From: Rhodobiaceae bacterium
Lineage (GTDB): Bacteria > Pseudomonadota > Alphaproteobacteria > Parvibaculales > Parvibaculaceae
Length of the DNA: 64,000 nt
NCBI GenBank assembly: GCA_003330885.1
Contig: CP030277.1
Span: 1,426,001-1,490,000 of the forward strand
Direction: 5' to 3'
A program made the position numbers and the translations under genes. Below the pieces are notes generated by a model that was given only the letters and a program-made list of their open reading frames with translations, was not told the origin of the DNA and ran no database searches. This document shows, in pieces, positions 43,733-52,609 of this stretch (position 1 is the stretch's first letter; each line of letters begins with the position of its first letter).

Positions 43733-44617
43733 CTATTCCTGGCGACCAATCGCTGTAAGGTCCTGAGGAGAAGAATAGCCAGAACCTTTCAGCGCATCAC
43801 TCTGTTCAGCGCGATCAAACGCTTCCATGATGCCGGCAAACCGCATTTCAACGGCAGGCCGCATATCCGGGTGCGTGAAAATGTAGAGCTCATTCTCGCG
43901 AACAGCTTCCAACACCCGCTCACCAACCCTGTCAGGATCCAGTCCGTTCAGAACGAACTCCGCCGCACCCGCTGCGACAGCCTCATTCTCTTCTACTGCC
44001 TCGCCATATTCCGCCTGACGTGCGCGACCAGACTCATGAATGCGTGTTTTCACAAAACCGGGGCACAAAACTGACACACCAATGTTGAGTTCTTCCAACT
44101 GTCCGCGCCACCCTTCTGACATGGCAACAACAGCAAATTTCGTCGCGTTATAAGGCTCCATACCCGGAGGTGACACCATACCGGCCATAGAGGCTGTATT
44201 CACAAAGTGACCGCCTTCACCTTGTTCCCGCATGATCGGTGCAAAGACTTCCGTGCCAATCACGACACCTTTCAGGTTCACGTCAATCACCCAATCCCAA
44301 TCGCTGGGACGAACTTCTTCGATCGGACCGCCAGCGCCAACGCCTGCATTGTTACAGACCACGTGGACCTTTCCAAATTCTGCAACTGCCTTTTTTGCAG
44401 CTTCCTTCATCGATTCCCGGGAGACGACGTCACACTCGACACCAATTGCCTTGATCTGCCTTTGATGGAGATCGGCAAGCGCTGTCTCCAACGCTTCAGG
44501 GTCAATATCAGCAAGCACGACATTCATGCCAGCCCGACCGAATGACCGCGCCATGGATAAGCCGATGCCGCTGGCGCCACCAGTGATGAAGGCTGTACGC
44601 CCTTCTACTTTTTTCAT
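43733..44617 (-). CDS. Short-chain dehydrogenase/reductase (SDR)
   Basis: 294 residues: TGGASGIG, NNAGVG, Ser in NTASMAG, YNATK. The C-terminal extension (ELYIFTHPDMRPAVEMRF) is like that of the SDR at 35074. Its ATG shares one base with the stop of the upstream ferritin-like gene (TAATG), so the two are translationally coupled and probably act on the same substrate. The TetR regulator just upstream on the same strand likely controls both. Confidence 0.92.
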   Translation of the reverse strand: MKKVEGRTAFITGGASGIGLSMARSFGRAGMNVVLADIDPEALETALADLHQRQIKAIGVECDVVSRESMKEAAKKAVAEFGKVHVVCNNAGVGAGGPIEEVRPSDWDWVIDVNLKGVVIGTEVFAPIMREQGEGGHFVNTASMAGMVSPPGMEPYNATKFAVVAMSEGWRGQLEELNIGVSVLCPGFVKTRIHESGRARQAEYGEAVEENEAVAAGAAEFVLNGLDPDRVGERVLEAVRENELYIFTHPDMRPAVEMRFAGIMEAFDRAEQSDALKGSGYSSPQDLTAIGRQE

Positions 44618-45651
44618 TAAGCCGCTTTCTCGCTATAGGTATCGAGCGCATCAAAATCGGCGAGCAACTTTTGCCCGTTTTCTTTTGAAAGAAGACGCTC
44701 TTTGATGTTTTCGTAACTCTGTTCTTTGGAGAGATCGAACTGGGTTTCCCCATGCCAGATCACCATGTTTTTCCAAACTGGATCAATCAGGTCCTTACCC
44801 GCAATCGTACCGCCATCGACGGTCTTAAAGGTAAAGCTGCGCATCTCGGAGATAACCGTCTGCAAATATCCTACGTGAACAGACTCATCAATCCGAATGC
44901 GTTCAACCATAGTCGCAGCCTGATCAGCCTCCGCTTCATTACTGAATATCTCGCGGTCGCGCATAAGGGCAACTGAATGGGCGAAAAATGCTTCCGCCCG
45001 CACTTCAATCATCAAGACATTCATGAGGAGAAGTAGCAATCCTTCGTGAGGCTCAGGCAATTGCGGCATGAGGCGCCCCTGGTCTGGCCGACCGATAGAC
45101 TCCGGTGGTTCTACAAGAGGATACGCGCCCTTACCGAAGACAAGGTCGCGTGCCGCGAACCACATTGCATCATGAGCACCATATTCAGGCTTGGCGGGAT
45201 CTCCGCCCTCATCAGCACCATGAGCATAGAGCAGGCCCTTATTCAGATGGCCCGTCGCCGTCTCAGAAATATCTTCGACAATAATGTCCTGATAATCAGG
45301 TGCCTCGACCGTGCAGAGAATTTGGCCGCGGGCTTCGATAATACCCGTCACGGTGAGCGAGTTCCAGAAAGACTCGCCATACCCGTTATTGATCAGAAGC
45401 TTCTGCTGCGCGAGATTCGGATAGTTTCCGCGGTGCAGTAGATCGCCCGTCGCTTCGACCAGATCCCATCCATTGTCCGTTAGCGCTTTTTGCCAGGCGT
45501 GAATAGCAGGCCACCGATTGAGCGTCTTAGGGGAGACATATGTGCCCTTCTCATCAAAGCCGCCATGCAAAAGATAGCCGACTTCACGGTGTTCGTTGGC
45601 GTAGGCGTGGTCTGCCATCAACTCATCACGTGTGTATACAAGCTTGTCCAT
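44617..45651 (-). CDS. Putative ferritin-like di-iron protein of unknown function
   Basis: 344 residues from the ATG at 45651, which has a near-perfect AGGAGG 7 nt upstream. I do not recognise a named family. The protein is helical and contains candidate di-iron ligands: ETATGH, an EVRAEAFFAHS helix and ESVH (ExxH) in RIDESVHVGYL, a spacing reminiscent of ferritin-like oxygenases and ribonucleotide reductase small subunits. Coupled to an SDR and preceded by a TetR repressor gene, it could be an oxygenase or desaturase whose product the SDR oxidises (inference). Confidence 0.6.
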   Translation of the reverse strand: MDKLVYTRDELMADHAYANEHREVGYLLHGGFDEKGTYVSPKTLNRWPAIHAWQKALTDNGWDLVEATGDLLHRGNYPNLAQQKLLINNGYGESFWNSLTVTGIIEARGQILCTVEAPDYQDIIVEDISETATGHLNKGLLYAHGADEGGDPAKPEYGAHDAMWFAARDLVFGKGAYPLVEPPESIGRPDQGRLMPQLPEPHEGLLLLLMNVLMIEVRAEAFFAHSVALMRDREIFSNEAEADQAATMVERIRIDESVHVGYLQTVISEMRSFTFKTVDGGTIAGKDLIDPVWKNMVIWHGETQFDLSKEQSYENIKERLLSKENGQKLLADFDALDTYSEKAA

Positions 45652-45705
45652 CGTTTCCTCCTGAAACCGCTCGCCATTTCGCATGGCCTCTGAGCGAAAT
45701 GGTTT

Positions 45706-46359
45706 TTAGGGCGTCGTGGTGAGCGAGCGCACAATCGAGCGCGTCAGCTTCTCCAGCGTTTCTTCCGGCTCCAGACCGACGCGATAGGCGTAGGCACCCC
45801 CCTGCCGGATCATGCCAACCAGAACATGTCCTGCGAACATCGGATCGGTATCAGGGGCAACCACACCTTTATCCGCCCACTCTTGGATCGTGCTCGCCCA
45901 TTGTTCGGCCCAGCGGTCCACCGGCATGACCTTGTCAGTCTCATCGACAGCGAGCACATTGATGTCGGTCAGCGCTGCCGCCAACACACCCGGGTTTTCC
46001 TCGGAATATTCAAAGACAGCCTTTAGAACTTCTCGGATGCCTTCTTCTAAAGAGTGAACGTCAGAATGATGTTCCTCCGCGAACTTCTCCAACTCAGCGG
46101 ACGCTTCTTCGGCAAACGCAAGAAAGCATTCGAGCTTGTCTGCAAAGTGAAGGTAAAAAGTGCCGTGCCCCACCCCCGCAGCTTTTGAAATATCCTGCGG
46201 ACGCGTGCCATGATAGCCCCGCTCAACGAAAAGCTGGCGGGCCGCTGCCAGGATTCGACGGCGACTTTCCAAACGCCTTTTTGAAGGCACAGGTGGCTGC
46301 GTTTCTTCCACACTTAGGGTTGCGGTGTCGGCATCTTCAGGTGCATGATTATTTGTCAT
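45706..46359 (-). CDS. TetR/AcrR-family transcriptional regulator
   Basis: 217 residues. The N-terminal helix-turn-helix is typical (RRRILAAARQLFVERGYHGT, followed by ISKAAGVGHGTFYLHFADK), with a helical C-terminal ligand domain. It is the first gene of a minus-strand cluster with the ferritin-like protein and SDR (54 nt gap), which it probably represses. No ribosome binding site precedes the ATG; a -35/-10-like pair ends 6 nt before it, so the mRNA may be leaderless. Two inverted repeats in the promoter are likely its operators. Confidence 0.9.
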   Translation of the reverse strand: MTNNHAPEDADTATLSVEETQPPVPSKRRLESRRRILAAARQLFVERGYHGTRPQDISKAAGVGHGTFYLHFADKLECFLAFAEEASAELEKFAEEHHSDVHSLEEGIREVLKAVFEYSEENPGVLAAALTDINVLAVDETDKVMPVDRWAEQWASTIQEWADKGVVAPDTDPMFAGHVLVGMIRQGGAYAYRVGLEPEETLEKLTRSIVRSLTTTP

Positions 46360-46365
46360 CTAAGC

Positions 46366-46410
46366 AGTGTTTGCCGAATATGACATTTTGTCAACTCACG
46401 ATAGTGAGTT
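46366..46410 (-). promoter_or_regulatory. TetR-gene promoter with overlapping palindromic operators
   Basis: On the minus strand, -35 TTGACA (46394-46389), 17 nt, and -10-like AACACT (46371-46366) lead to a predicted start at the A of the ATG at 46359. The palindrome AACTCAC-GATA-GTGAGTT (46393-46410) overlaps the -35, and TGACA-TTT-TGTCA (46381-46393) lies in the spacer. This suits autorepression. Confidence 0.55.
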
Positions 46411-46411
46411 T

Positions 46412-47188
46412 CTAGCCCTGAAGGCGCGTAAAGACATAGGTCGACGCGTCTGAAAGCTGCGGGCGAAACACATAGCCCTCTTCGTCGAACTCTTTCAGAC
46501 CTTCGGGTCGGTCGATTTGATGGCGAACCAGATAGGCCGCCATCATGCCCCGCGCCTTTTTTGCGTGAAACGAAATGATCTTGGCCACGCCCGCGACTTC
46601 TTCTTTAAACACCGGCGTAATGACTTCAGGGCCTAAGACGGTCTGATCAACTGATTTGAAGTATTCAATCGACGCGCAATTGACGATCGCCTGTGCGCCA
46701 CCAGAAGCATCGCAATCCTCGTTCAAAAGCGCCGCAATACGCTCGCCCCAAAACGCATAAAGATCCCGACCGCGAGGGTTTTTGAGCTTGGTGCCCATTT
46801 CAAGGCGGTGGGCCTTAATGAGGTCCATCGGCTTCAGAAGGCCATAGAGGCCAGAGAGAATGCGCAGATGGTCCTGGGCATATGTCAGATCCGCGTCATT
46901 GAAACGCGAGACATCAAGCCCTCGATAGGTGTCCCCGGCATAAGCGAAGACGGCAGGTTTCGCGCCATTCACCGGGTCTGTCGCATCAAACGCCTGAAAC
47001 CTCTCATAGGTGAGGTCCGCTAGTGCGTCTGACAGCTTCATAAGTTTCTTGAACTCCGAGCGAGACCGTTTCTTCGCGACATTCCCAATTTCAGCGGCAC
47101 CATCCAACAAGCGCGGATGGCTGACCGGGACTGGCGCCTCGAAGGGATCAAAGTTCAGGGCTTTAGCAGGTGAAACAACAGCAAGCAT
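46412..47188 (-). CDS. yaaA: Peroxide stress protein YaaA (DUF328/UPF0246)
   Basis: 258 residues from the ATG at 47188, the same length as E. coli YaaA. Typical segments are MLAVVSPAKALNFD, SGLYGLLKPMDLIKAHRLEM, NCASIEYFK, ISFHAKKARGMMAAYLV and the C-terminal FRP/YVFTR region. YaaA lowers intracellular iron and protects DNA during hydrogen peroxide stress. A longer open frame upstream (to 47332) is not conserved. It ends 2 nt beyond the palindrome of the tetR promoter. Confidence 0.92.
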   Translation of the reverse strand: MLAVVSPAKALNFDPFEAPVPVSHPRLLDGAAEIGNVAKKRSRSEFKKLMKLSDALADLTYERFQAFDATDPVNGAKPAVFAYAGDTYRGLDVSRFNDADLTYAQDHLRILSGLYGLLKPMDLIKAHRLEMGTKLKNPRGRDLYAFWGERIAALLNEDCDASGGAQAIVNCASIEYFKSVDQTVLGPEVITPVFKEEVAGVAKIISFHAKKARGMMAAYLVRHQIDRPEGLKEFDEEGYVFRPQLSDASTYVFTRLQG

Positions 47189-47369
47189 TGCAGGCAACAA
47201 ACTCAATTGGAAAAACACGAGCCGCACCCTCTCCCGGCTTAGGCGCGTCGTCAACGATTCTCGCATTCCACAAAGAGAGCATGGTCTTGTCACATCAATG
47301 TGAAGCCAGATCATCTTCCCATGAAGTTGCATGCTGGTAGGCTCTGGCTACCTTGAGGGAGGATAAACC

Positions 47370-47873
47370 ATGATTGTTTCCGCGACGGCCAGGTTTGGCC
47401 GAATGACCCTAGCCATTGGCCTTATGTCTATTTGGGGGTTAAGCACCGCGCTCGCGGCAGCAGATCTGTCTCCAGCAGAAATCCAGGCAGCCGAAGACGA
47501 TTTAAAACAAGCGATCACGCTCATTGAAGAACAAAAGTATGATGAGGCAATCCCCATCATGCTCGGTATCTACAATGGCGATATTGGCGCCGATTCAGAT
47601 ACGCTGAACTATCTGGGCTTTGCTCATCGCAAGCTTGGACACAACAAAGATGCCCTACGCTATTATGAGGAAGCCCTGGAGCTCGAACCGGAACATCTGG
47701 GAGCCAACGAATATCTGGGCGAGCTCTTCATTCAGACAGGTGAGCTCGACAAAGCCGCAACCCAACTTGAGATCCTTACCAAACTCTGCGGCTCTTGCGA
47801 AGAGTCAGAAATGCTGGCCGAAGCCATTTCTCAGGCGCAAGCAGGAGAAACCCATTCATCGCTCAGATGGTAG
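47370..47873 (+). CDS. Exported tetratricopeptide-repeat protein
   Basis: 167 residues with a signal peptide (hydrophobic about 12-28, cleavage near ALAAA). It has two to three TPR units (YDEAIPIMLGIYNGD, ADSDTLNYLGFAHRKLGHNKDALRYYEEAL, LGANEYLGELFIQTGELDKA) and a CGSC motif near the end. It has a good GGAGG 8 nt before the ATG. It stands alone, convergent with the molybdoenzyme gene 2 nt away. It is probably a periplasmic scaffold; partners are unknown. Confidence 0.88.
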   Translation: MIVSATARFGRMTLAIGLMSIWGLSTALAAADLSPAEIQAAEDDLKQAITLIEEQKYDEAIPIMLGIYNGDIGADSDTLNYLGFAHRKLGHNKDALRYYEEALELEPEHLGANEYLGELFIQTGELDKAATQLEILTKLCGSCEESEMLAEAISQAQAGETHSSLRW

Positions 47874-47875
47874 AG

Positions 47876-50215
47876 CTATTCCGCAGCTTGGCGAGCGCCC
47901 GAATGTATAAGCCGCCAAAGTTTTTGAGGGGTAACCGGCATATCGATTTGCGTGACACCCTGACCCTTGAGTGCATCGATCACTGCAGAAATGAAGGCGG
48001 CTGGCGCGCCAACAGTGCCAGCTTCACCAGCCCCTTTAACACCCATCGCATTTGAAATTGCTGGTATCTCATTGTAGGAAAAATCAAACATCGGCATGTC
48101 ATCAGCACGCGGCATCCAGTAGTCCTGGAATGAGCCGGTCAGGAGCTGGCCACTACCTTCATCATAGACCGCATGCTCGCCCATCGCCTGACCCAGACCC
48201 TGCACGATACCGCCATGAACCTGGCCTGCAACAATGAGCGGATTGAGCACCGTCCCGAAATCGTCGACCACCGTATAGCGGGTGATTTCAAACTCGCCTG
48301 TGTCGGCATCAACTTCTACTTCGCAGACATGGGCTCCGTTGGGATAGGAGTTGCCCGCCTCATCATATTCCCCATCGGCACTGAATTCGCCGAGATCAGC
48401 CTGGCCTTCAGCGATTTTCGCAACCGTAAAAAGGTCGATACGTTTGTCCGTTCCCACGACAGCGAAAACGGGTTCCCCATCGCTTCCGCGAAATTCAACA
48501 TCAATGACAGCCGCTTCCAGCTCATTGGCCGCAAGCTCTCTGCCTTTTTCGATGAGCGTGTCAGAGGCAACGCCAAGGGCACCGGTCGCCATGTAAACCG
48601 CCTTAGAGCCACCAGTCCCTGCCCCACCAGCAAGCACTTCGCTGTCGCCCGCATGGACTTTGATCTTCTCAACATCGACACCAAGTCGACCCGACACATA
48701 TTGTGTCCAGACCGTCTCGTGGCCCTGACCGTTTGATTGCTGGCCCGTATAGACATGGACCATATCGTTTTCACTATCGACCTCAAGCCGAGCAAACTCT
48801 GTCATGCCAGCAGCAGTTCGTTCCACATAGTAGGAAAGCCCGATGCCTGCAAGCTTGCCCCGAGAAGCGGCAGCGGAACGCCGGGCTTCAAAATCAGCGA
48901 ATTCAGACTTCGCCAGCGCATCAGTCAGGTTGCGATCAAAATCGCCTGAGTCAAACGGCAGCGATGGTTTGTTGTTGTAAGGCATTTCTGCAGCGGGAAT
49001 AAAATTCCGACGACGCAGCTCATCGGGCCCAATGCCCAATTTGCGCGCTGCCGCATCCATCAAACGTTCAATGACGTAAGATGCTTCTGGCCGACCGGCG
49101 CCGCGATACGCGTCAACCGGCACCGTGTTGGTCATCACCGCCTTCACGCGATTGTAGAGCGCAGGCACCTGATAGACACCTGCATGCATGCCACGCGGTG
49201 CAAGTGTTGGAATAAACGCCGCGAACTGACTTTGATAAGCCCCAAGATTTGCCGTCGTGCGTACATCAACACCAAGGATTTTGCCGTCAGCATCAAGGGC
49301 GAGTTCAGCAGAGGTGACATGGTCACGGCCCTGGGTGTCTGAGAGGAAGGATTCACTGCGATCCCCGGTCCACTTCACGGGACGGCCCAACTGTTTCGCT
49401 GCATAGAGAACGATAGGATATTCGTTATAGACGAAGGTCTTCATGCCGAAACCACCGCCGACATCGTCAGAGATCACCCGCAACTTCTCTTCGGGAAGCC
49501 CCACACACGCTGCAACACGTGAGCGCATGCCATGCACACCCTGGCTTCCGGAATAAAGTGTGTACTTGTCTTCTACTGCATCATAAGTGCCGAGCGCCGC
49601 CCGCGGCTCCATCGCATTCACAACAATGCGGTTATTGATCAGCTCAACCTTAGTGATATGAGCAGCCTTCGCTTTCGCCTCTTGCGCCGCGGCCTCATCC
49701 CCCCACTCCCAGTCATAGACGACGTTTGAACCACACTCTTCCCAGATGACGGGGGCATCAGATGACGCCGCACCTTCTGTGTCCACCACGACAGGCAACT
49801 CATCATAGTCTGCCATTACCAGCTCAGCAGCGTCCCGCGCCAGTGCTTCGCTCGTTGCGACGACAACGGCCACCGGTTCGCCCGCAAATCGCACACGGTC
49901 GCGCGCGAGGATCGGGCGCGTCGTCTTATACATCGGTGAGCCATCCCGGTTCTTGACCATGGCGTATGCAACGTTCGGCACTTCGCCAAATCCGGCAGCG
50001 TCAAGATCAGCAATCGTATAAACGGCGAGCACCCCTTCAGCATTCTTGGCTTCCGTGGTGTCAATATCCCCCAGCTTTGCGTGGGCGTAGGGCGATCGCA
50101 CAAGCACGGCATAGGCCTGGTCCGGCAACGAAACATCATCTGTGTAACGGCCATGTCCGGTGATCAGGCGGTCGTCTTCGACCCGGGTCATTGGTTGTCC
50201 GACACCAAATTTCAT
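47876..50215 (-). CDS. CoxL-like molybdopterin-binding large subunit (xanthine dehydrogenase family, form II)
   Basis: 779 residues, molybdenum hydroxylase large subunit. The active-site loop reads AYRGAGRPE, the signature of form-II CODH-like or other Mo hydroxylases, not the AYRCSFR of true aerobic CO dehydrogenases. DDVGGGFGMK, QSNGQGHETVW and GVKGAGEAGTVGAP are also typical. The small [2Fe-2S] and medium FAD subunits normally encoded beside it are absent from the window, so it must use partners encoded elsewhere. AGGAGAG lies 7 nt before the ATG. moaA, for molybdenum cofactor synthesis, is 4 kb away. The substrate is unknown. Confidence 0.93.
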   Translation of the reverse strand: MKFGVGQPMTRVEDDRLITGHGRYTDDVSLPDQAYAVLVRSPYAHAKLGDIDTTEAKNAEGVLAVYTIADLDAAGFGEVPNVAYAMVKNRDGSPMYKTTRPILARDRVRFAGEPVAVVVATSEALARDAAELVMADYDELPVVVDTEGAASSDAPVIWEECGSNVVYDWEWGDEAAAQEAKAKAAHITKVELINNRIVVNAMEPRAALGTYDAVEDKYTLYSGSQGVHGMRSRVAACVGLPEEKLRVISDDVGGGFGMKTFVYNEYPIVLYAAKQLGRPVKWTGDRSESFLSDTQGRDHVTSAELALDADGKILGVDVRTTANLGAYQSQFAAFIPTLAPRGMHAGVYQVPALYNRVKAVMTNTVPVDAYRGAGRPEASYVIERLMDAAARKLGIGPDELRRRNFIPAAEMPYNNKPSLPFDSGDFDRNLTDALAKSEFADFEARRSAAASRGKLAGIGLSYYVERTAAGMTEFARLEVDSENDMVHVYTGQQSNGQGHETVWTQYVSGRLGVDVEKIKVHAGDSEVLAGGAGTGGSKAVYMATGALGVASDTLIEKGRELAANELEAAVIDVEFRGSDGEPVFAVVGTDKRIDLFTVAKIAEGQADLGEFSADGEYDEAGNSYPNGAHVCEVEVDADTGEFEITRYTVVDDFGTVLNPLIVAGQVHGGIVQGLGQAMGEHAVYDEGSGQLLTGSFQDYWMPRADDMPMFDFSYNEIPAISNAMGVKGAGEAGTVGAPAAFISAVIDALKGQGVTQIDMPVTPQKLWRLIHSGARQAAE

Positions 50216-50318
50216 GTGGAAGCTCTCCTGGGGGCAAAAATCATTGAGAACGGAAGTGTAAACACGAACGGGGCCGCGCCGGAAAAACCGCCGCAGCCGC
50301 CATCGCTATCCTTACATG

Positions 50319-51098
50319 TTAATCCCGATAAGAAGGATCAACCCTATCGATGGTTCTGAGCAGCGCAGGCCACGCCAAATTGCCGATTCCGTTGGCATCT
50401 TGAAAACGTGCTTGACCTGCCACCGTGTCAATCGCTTCTTGCGATGGAGGTTGCACACAATCGCGACCACCTGCGAGCGCTTTGATCTGCATGGTGCAAG
50501 CACGTTCCAGGAAAAAGAGCCTCAGGAACGCGTCAGCACAGGTATCGCCACAAGTTAGCAGACCGTGGTTTCGCAGAATCATGGAATGTTTGTCACCCAG
50601 GTCCGCAATCAGGCGCTCCCGCTCATCATGGTTGAGCGCGATCCCTTCATAGTCGTGATAGGCAAGGTCCGCCATGACAACCATCGCTGTTTGTGAAAGA
50701 GGCAATAGGCCTTCTTTCTGCGCAGAGACGGCCACCCCATCGTCCGAATGAGTGTGAATGACAGCATGAGCGTCCTTGCCCTCCGCATGCACAGCGCTAT
50801 GAATCGTAAACCCGGCCGGGTTGATCATGTAAGGCGTGTCCATAACGATGTTGCCCTCAAGATCCACCTTCACAAGGCTTGAGGCCGTAATTTCGTCAAA
50901 CGTCATGCCATAGGGATTGATCAGGAATTGATTTTCAGCATCTGGTACACGGGCAGAAATATGAGTGTAAATGAGATCCGACCACCCGTAATGCGCAACC
51001 AGACGATAGGTCGCGGCAAGATCAACGCGGGCCTGCCATTCAGCATCTGATACCTGGCCGCGAACGGATGTAATGGTCATGTCTTCAGCAACGGACAT
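50319..51098 (-). CDS. Class II aldolase/adducin family protein
   Basis: 259 residues from the ATG at 51098, which follows GGAGGAG. It has the class II aldolase fold pattern: YTHISARVP, the zinc-binding HTHSDD (about residue 125) and LRNHGLLTCGDTCADAF. Members include fuculose-phosphate aldolases and decarboxylase-like enzymes; this subgroup, near FAD oxidoreductases and Mo hydroxylases, is common in alphaproteobacteria but functionally unassigned. It is on the same strand as the FAD oxidoreductase upstream (83 nt gap) and CoxL downstream (103 nt), a possible operon. Confidence 0.88.
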   Translation of the reverse strand: MSVAEDMTITSVRGQVSDAEWQARVDLAATYRLVAHYGWSDLIYTHISARVPDAENQFLINPYGMTFDEITASSLVKVDLEGNIVMDTPYMINPAGFTIHSAVHAEGKDAHAVIHTHSDDGVAVSAQKEGLLPLSQTAMVVMADLAYHDYEGIALNHDERERLIADLGDKHSMILRNHGLLTCGDTCADAFLRLFFLERACTMQIKALAGGRDCVQPPSQEAIDTVAGQARFQDANGIGNLAWPALLRTIDRVDPSYRD

Positions 51099-51181
51099 GG
51101 GCTTCTCCTCCAAAAAAAGACTGTTGTCTCTAGAGTGAGCCAGCACCCAGCAAGTGTCAAATCAAGCCTTGATGCCTGGGT

Positions 51182-52579
51182 TTATTCCGCAGCGGCTCGT
51201 AATCCAGGTTCCAATACCTTACCGGGATTGAGGATGCCCTTGGGGTCAAGGGTTGCTTTAAGCGTATGCATCAAGGCCACTTCTTCCGGGGTGCGAGACC
51301 AACCAAGATAGGGGCGCTTTTCAAGCCCGATGCCATGCTCAGCCGACACAGATCCGCCAATATCCCGGAGCGGCGAATAGACGATTTCTTCAACCCGCCG
51401 CCGTGCTTCTGGTTCGCCATCGCCGACGCCGACGATGACATGGAGATTGCCGTCGCCCAGATGCCCAAAGATCATCGCAGTCGGACTGTCCCACTCGGCG
51501 GCAAGACGTTCCTTCACCGTCGCGACATATCTCTCCATATGAGAAATCCCGAGACTGACGTCATAGGTAAAGATCGGCCAGTTTTGGGCCACCTGCCCGA
51601 CATCATCGCGAAGCGCCCACATCGCATCACGCTCTGATTGGTTCTTCGCAATCACCGCGTCCGTGACGATGCCATCTTCCATCGCGGCCATAAGCGCGGC
51701 TTCAAAGCGTGCTGAATCTTCCTCCTGGTGACCGCCAAGCGACTCCACGAGAACGTAATATGGATGCGTGCTGGTAAGTGGCGGTTTGCCCAGTGCCGGT
51801 TCCCGCGTCACGAGATTGTAGAAATCCTCCCACATGACCTCGAATGCTGAGAGGGTACCCCCAAGAGCGACATCCATATGGCGAAGGAGCCGTGGCATGG
51901 CATCGAACTCGCTGACACCGACAAAGGCGACATCCTGGCTCGACGGCGCAGGGCGCAACCGGACCACCGCTCGGGTCACAACGCCGAGCGTCCCCTCGGT
52001 GCCGATGAATAATTGTTTGAGGTCGTACCCGGCATTGTTCTTGAGCATATGGTTCATCGACGACAACACAGTCCCGTCGGCAAGCACCACTTCCAGACCC
52101 AAAACCATTTCCCGCATCATGCCGTAGCGCAGGACCCTATTGCCGCCTGCATTTGTAGAGATGTTACCGCCAATGGTCGCCGACCCGCGCGCACCGAGAT
52201 CAAGCGGAAAGAAAAATCCCTTCGCCTCTACCGCGTCACAGGCCGCCTCCAGAACGGTGCCTGCCTGCACCGTCATCGTGCCGCTGACAGTATCGATTTC
52301 TTCAACTGCGTGCATGCGCTCCATAGAGAGCGCAATCATGCCATCCGCATTGCCGCCCTCCACAAGACCGGTCTTCCCTCCCCAGGCAACAACGCCCTGG
52401 CCAGCCGCATGACAGAGCTTCAAAGCCTTTGAAGTTTCTTCCGTAGAAGCTGGTCTGACCACCGCGAGCGGTGTCCCGAGATGGCTCCAACCGCCCTGCG
52501 CTTTCTCTTCAGCGTCAGCGCCGGTGAGAACACCCGCAGCCCCCAGTTCGGACCGCAACTTTTCCACAAGATCGGACAT
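51182..52579 (-). CDS. FAD-binding 2-hydroxyacid dehydrogenase (GlcD/D-lactate dehydrogenase type)
   Basis: 465 residues from the ATG at 52579 (GGGAGG 7 nt upstream). It has an N-terminal PCMH-type FAD domain (VVAWGGKTGLVEGG, GGNISTNAGGNRVLRYG) and a C-terminal FAD-oxidase domain with the metal/substrate motif GHLGDGNLHV and SVSAEHGIGLEKR. It oxidises a D-2-hydroxyacid such as D-lactate, glycolate or D-2-hydroxyglutarate; the sequence does not decide which. It lies between the glycerol kinase and the aldolase on the same strand. Confidence 0.92.
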   Translation of the reverse strand: MSDLVEKLRSELGAAGVLTGADAEEKAQGGWSHLGTPLAVVRPASTEETSKALKLCHAAGQGVVAWGGKTGLVEGGNADGMIALSMERMHAVEEIDTVSGTMTVQAGTVLEAACDAVEAKGFFFPLDLGARGSATIGGNISTNAGGNRVLRYGMMREMVLGLEVVLADGTVLSSMNHMLKNNAGYDLKQLFIGTEGTLGVVTRAVVRLRPAPSSQDVAFVGVSEFDAMPRLLRHMDVALGGTLSAFEVMWEDFYNLVTREPALGKPPLTSTHPYYVLVESLGGHQEEDSARFEAALMAAMEDGIVTDAVIAKNQSERDAMWALRDDVGQVAQNWPIFTYDVSLGISHMERYVATVKERLAAEWDSPTAMIFGHLGDGNLHVIVGVGDGEPEARRRVEEIVYSPLRDIGGSVSAEHGIGLEKRPYLGWSRTPEEVALMHTLKATLDPKGILNPGKVLEPGLRAAAE

Positions 52580-52609
52580 CGCCATTCCTCCCAAAACCGG
52601 ATCAGAAAA

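Noticed and set aside
47876..50215. True aerobic CO dehydrogenase (CoxL form I)
   Set aside because: The active-site loop is AYRGAGR rather than AYRCSFR, and the other subunit genes are absent.
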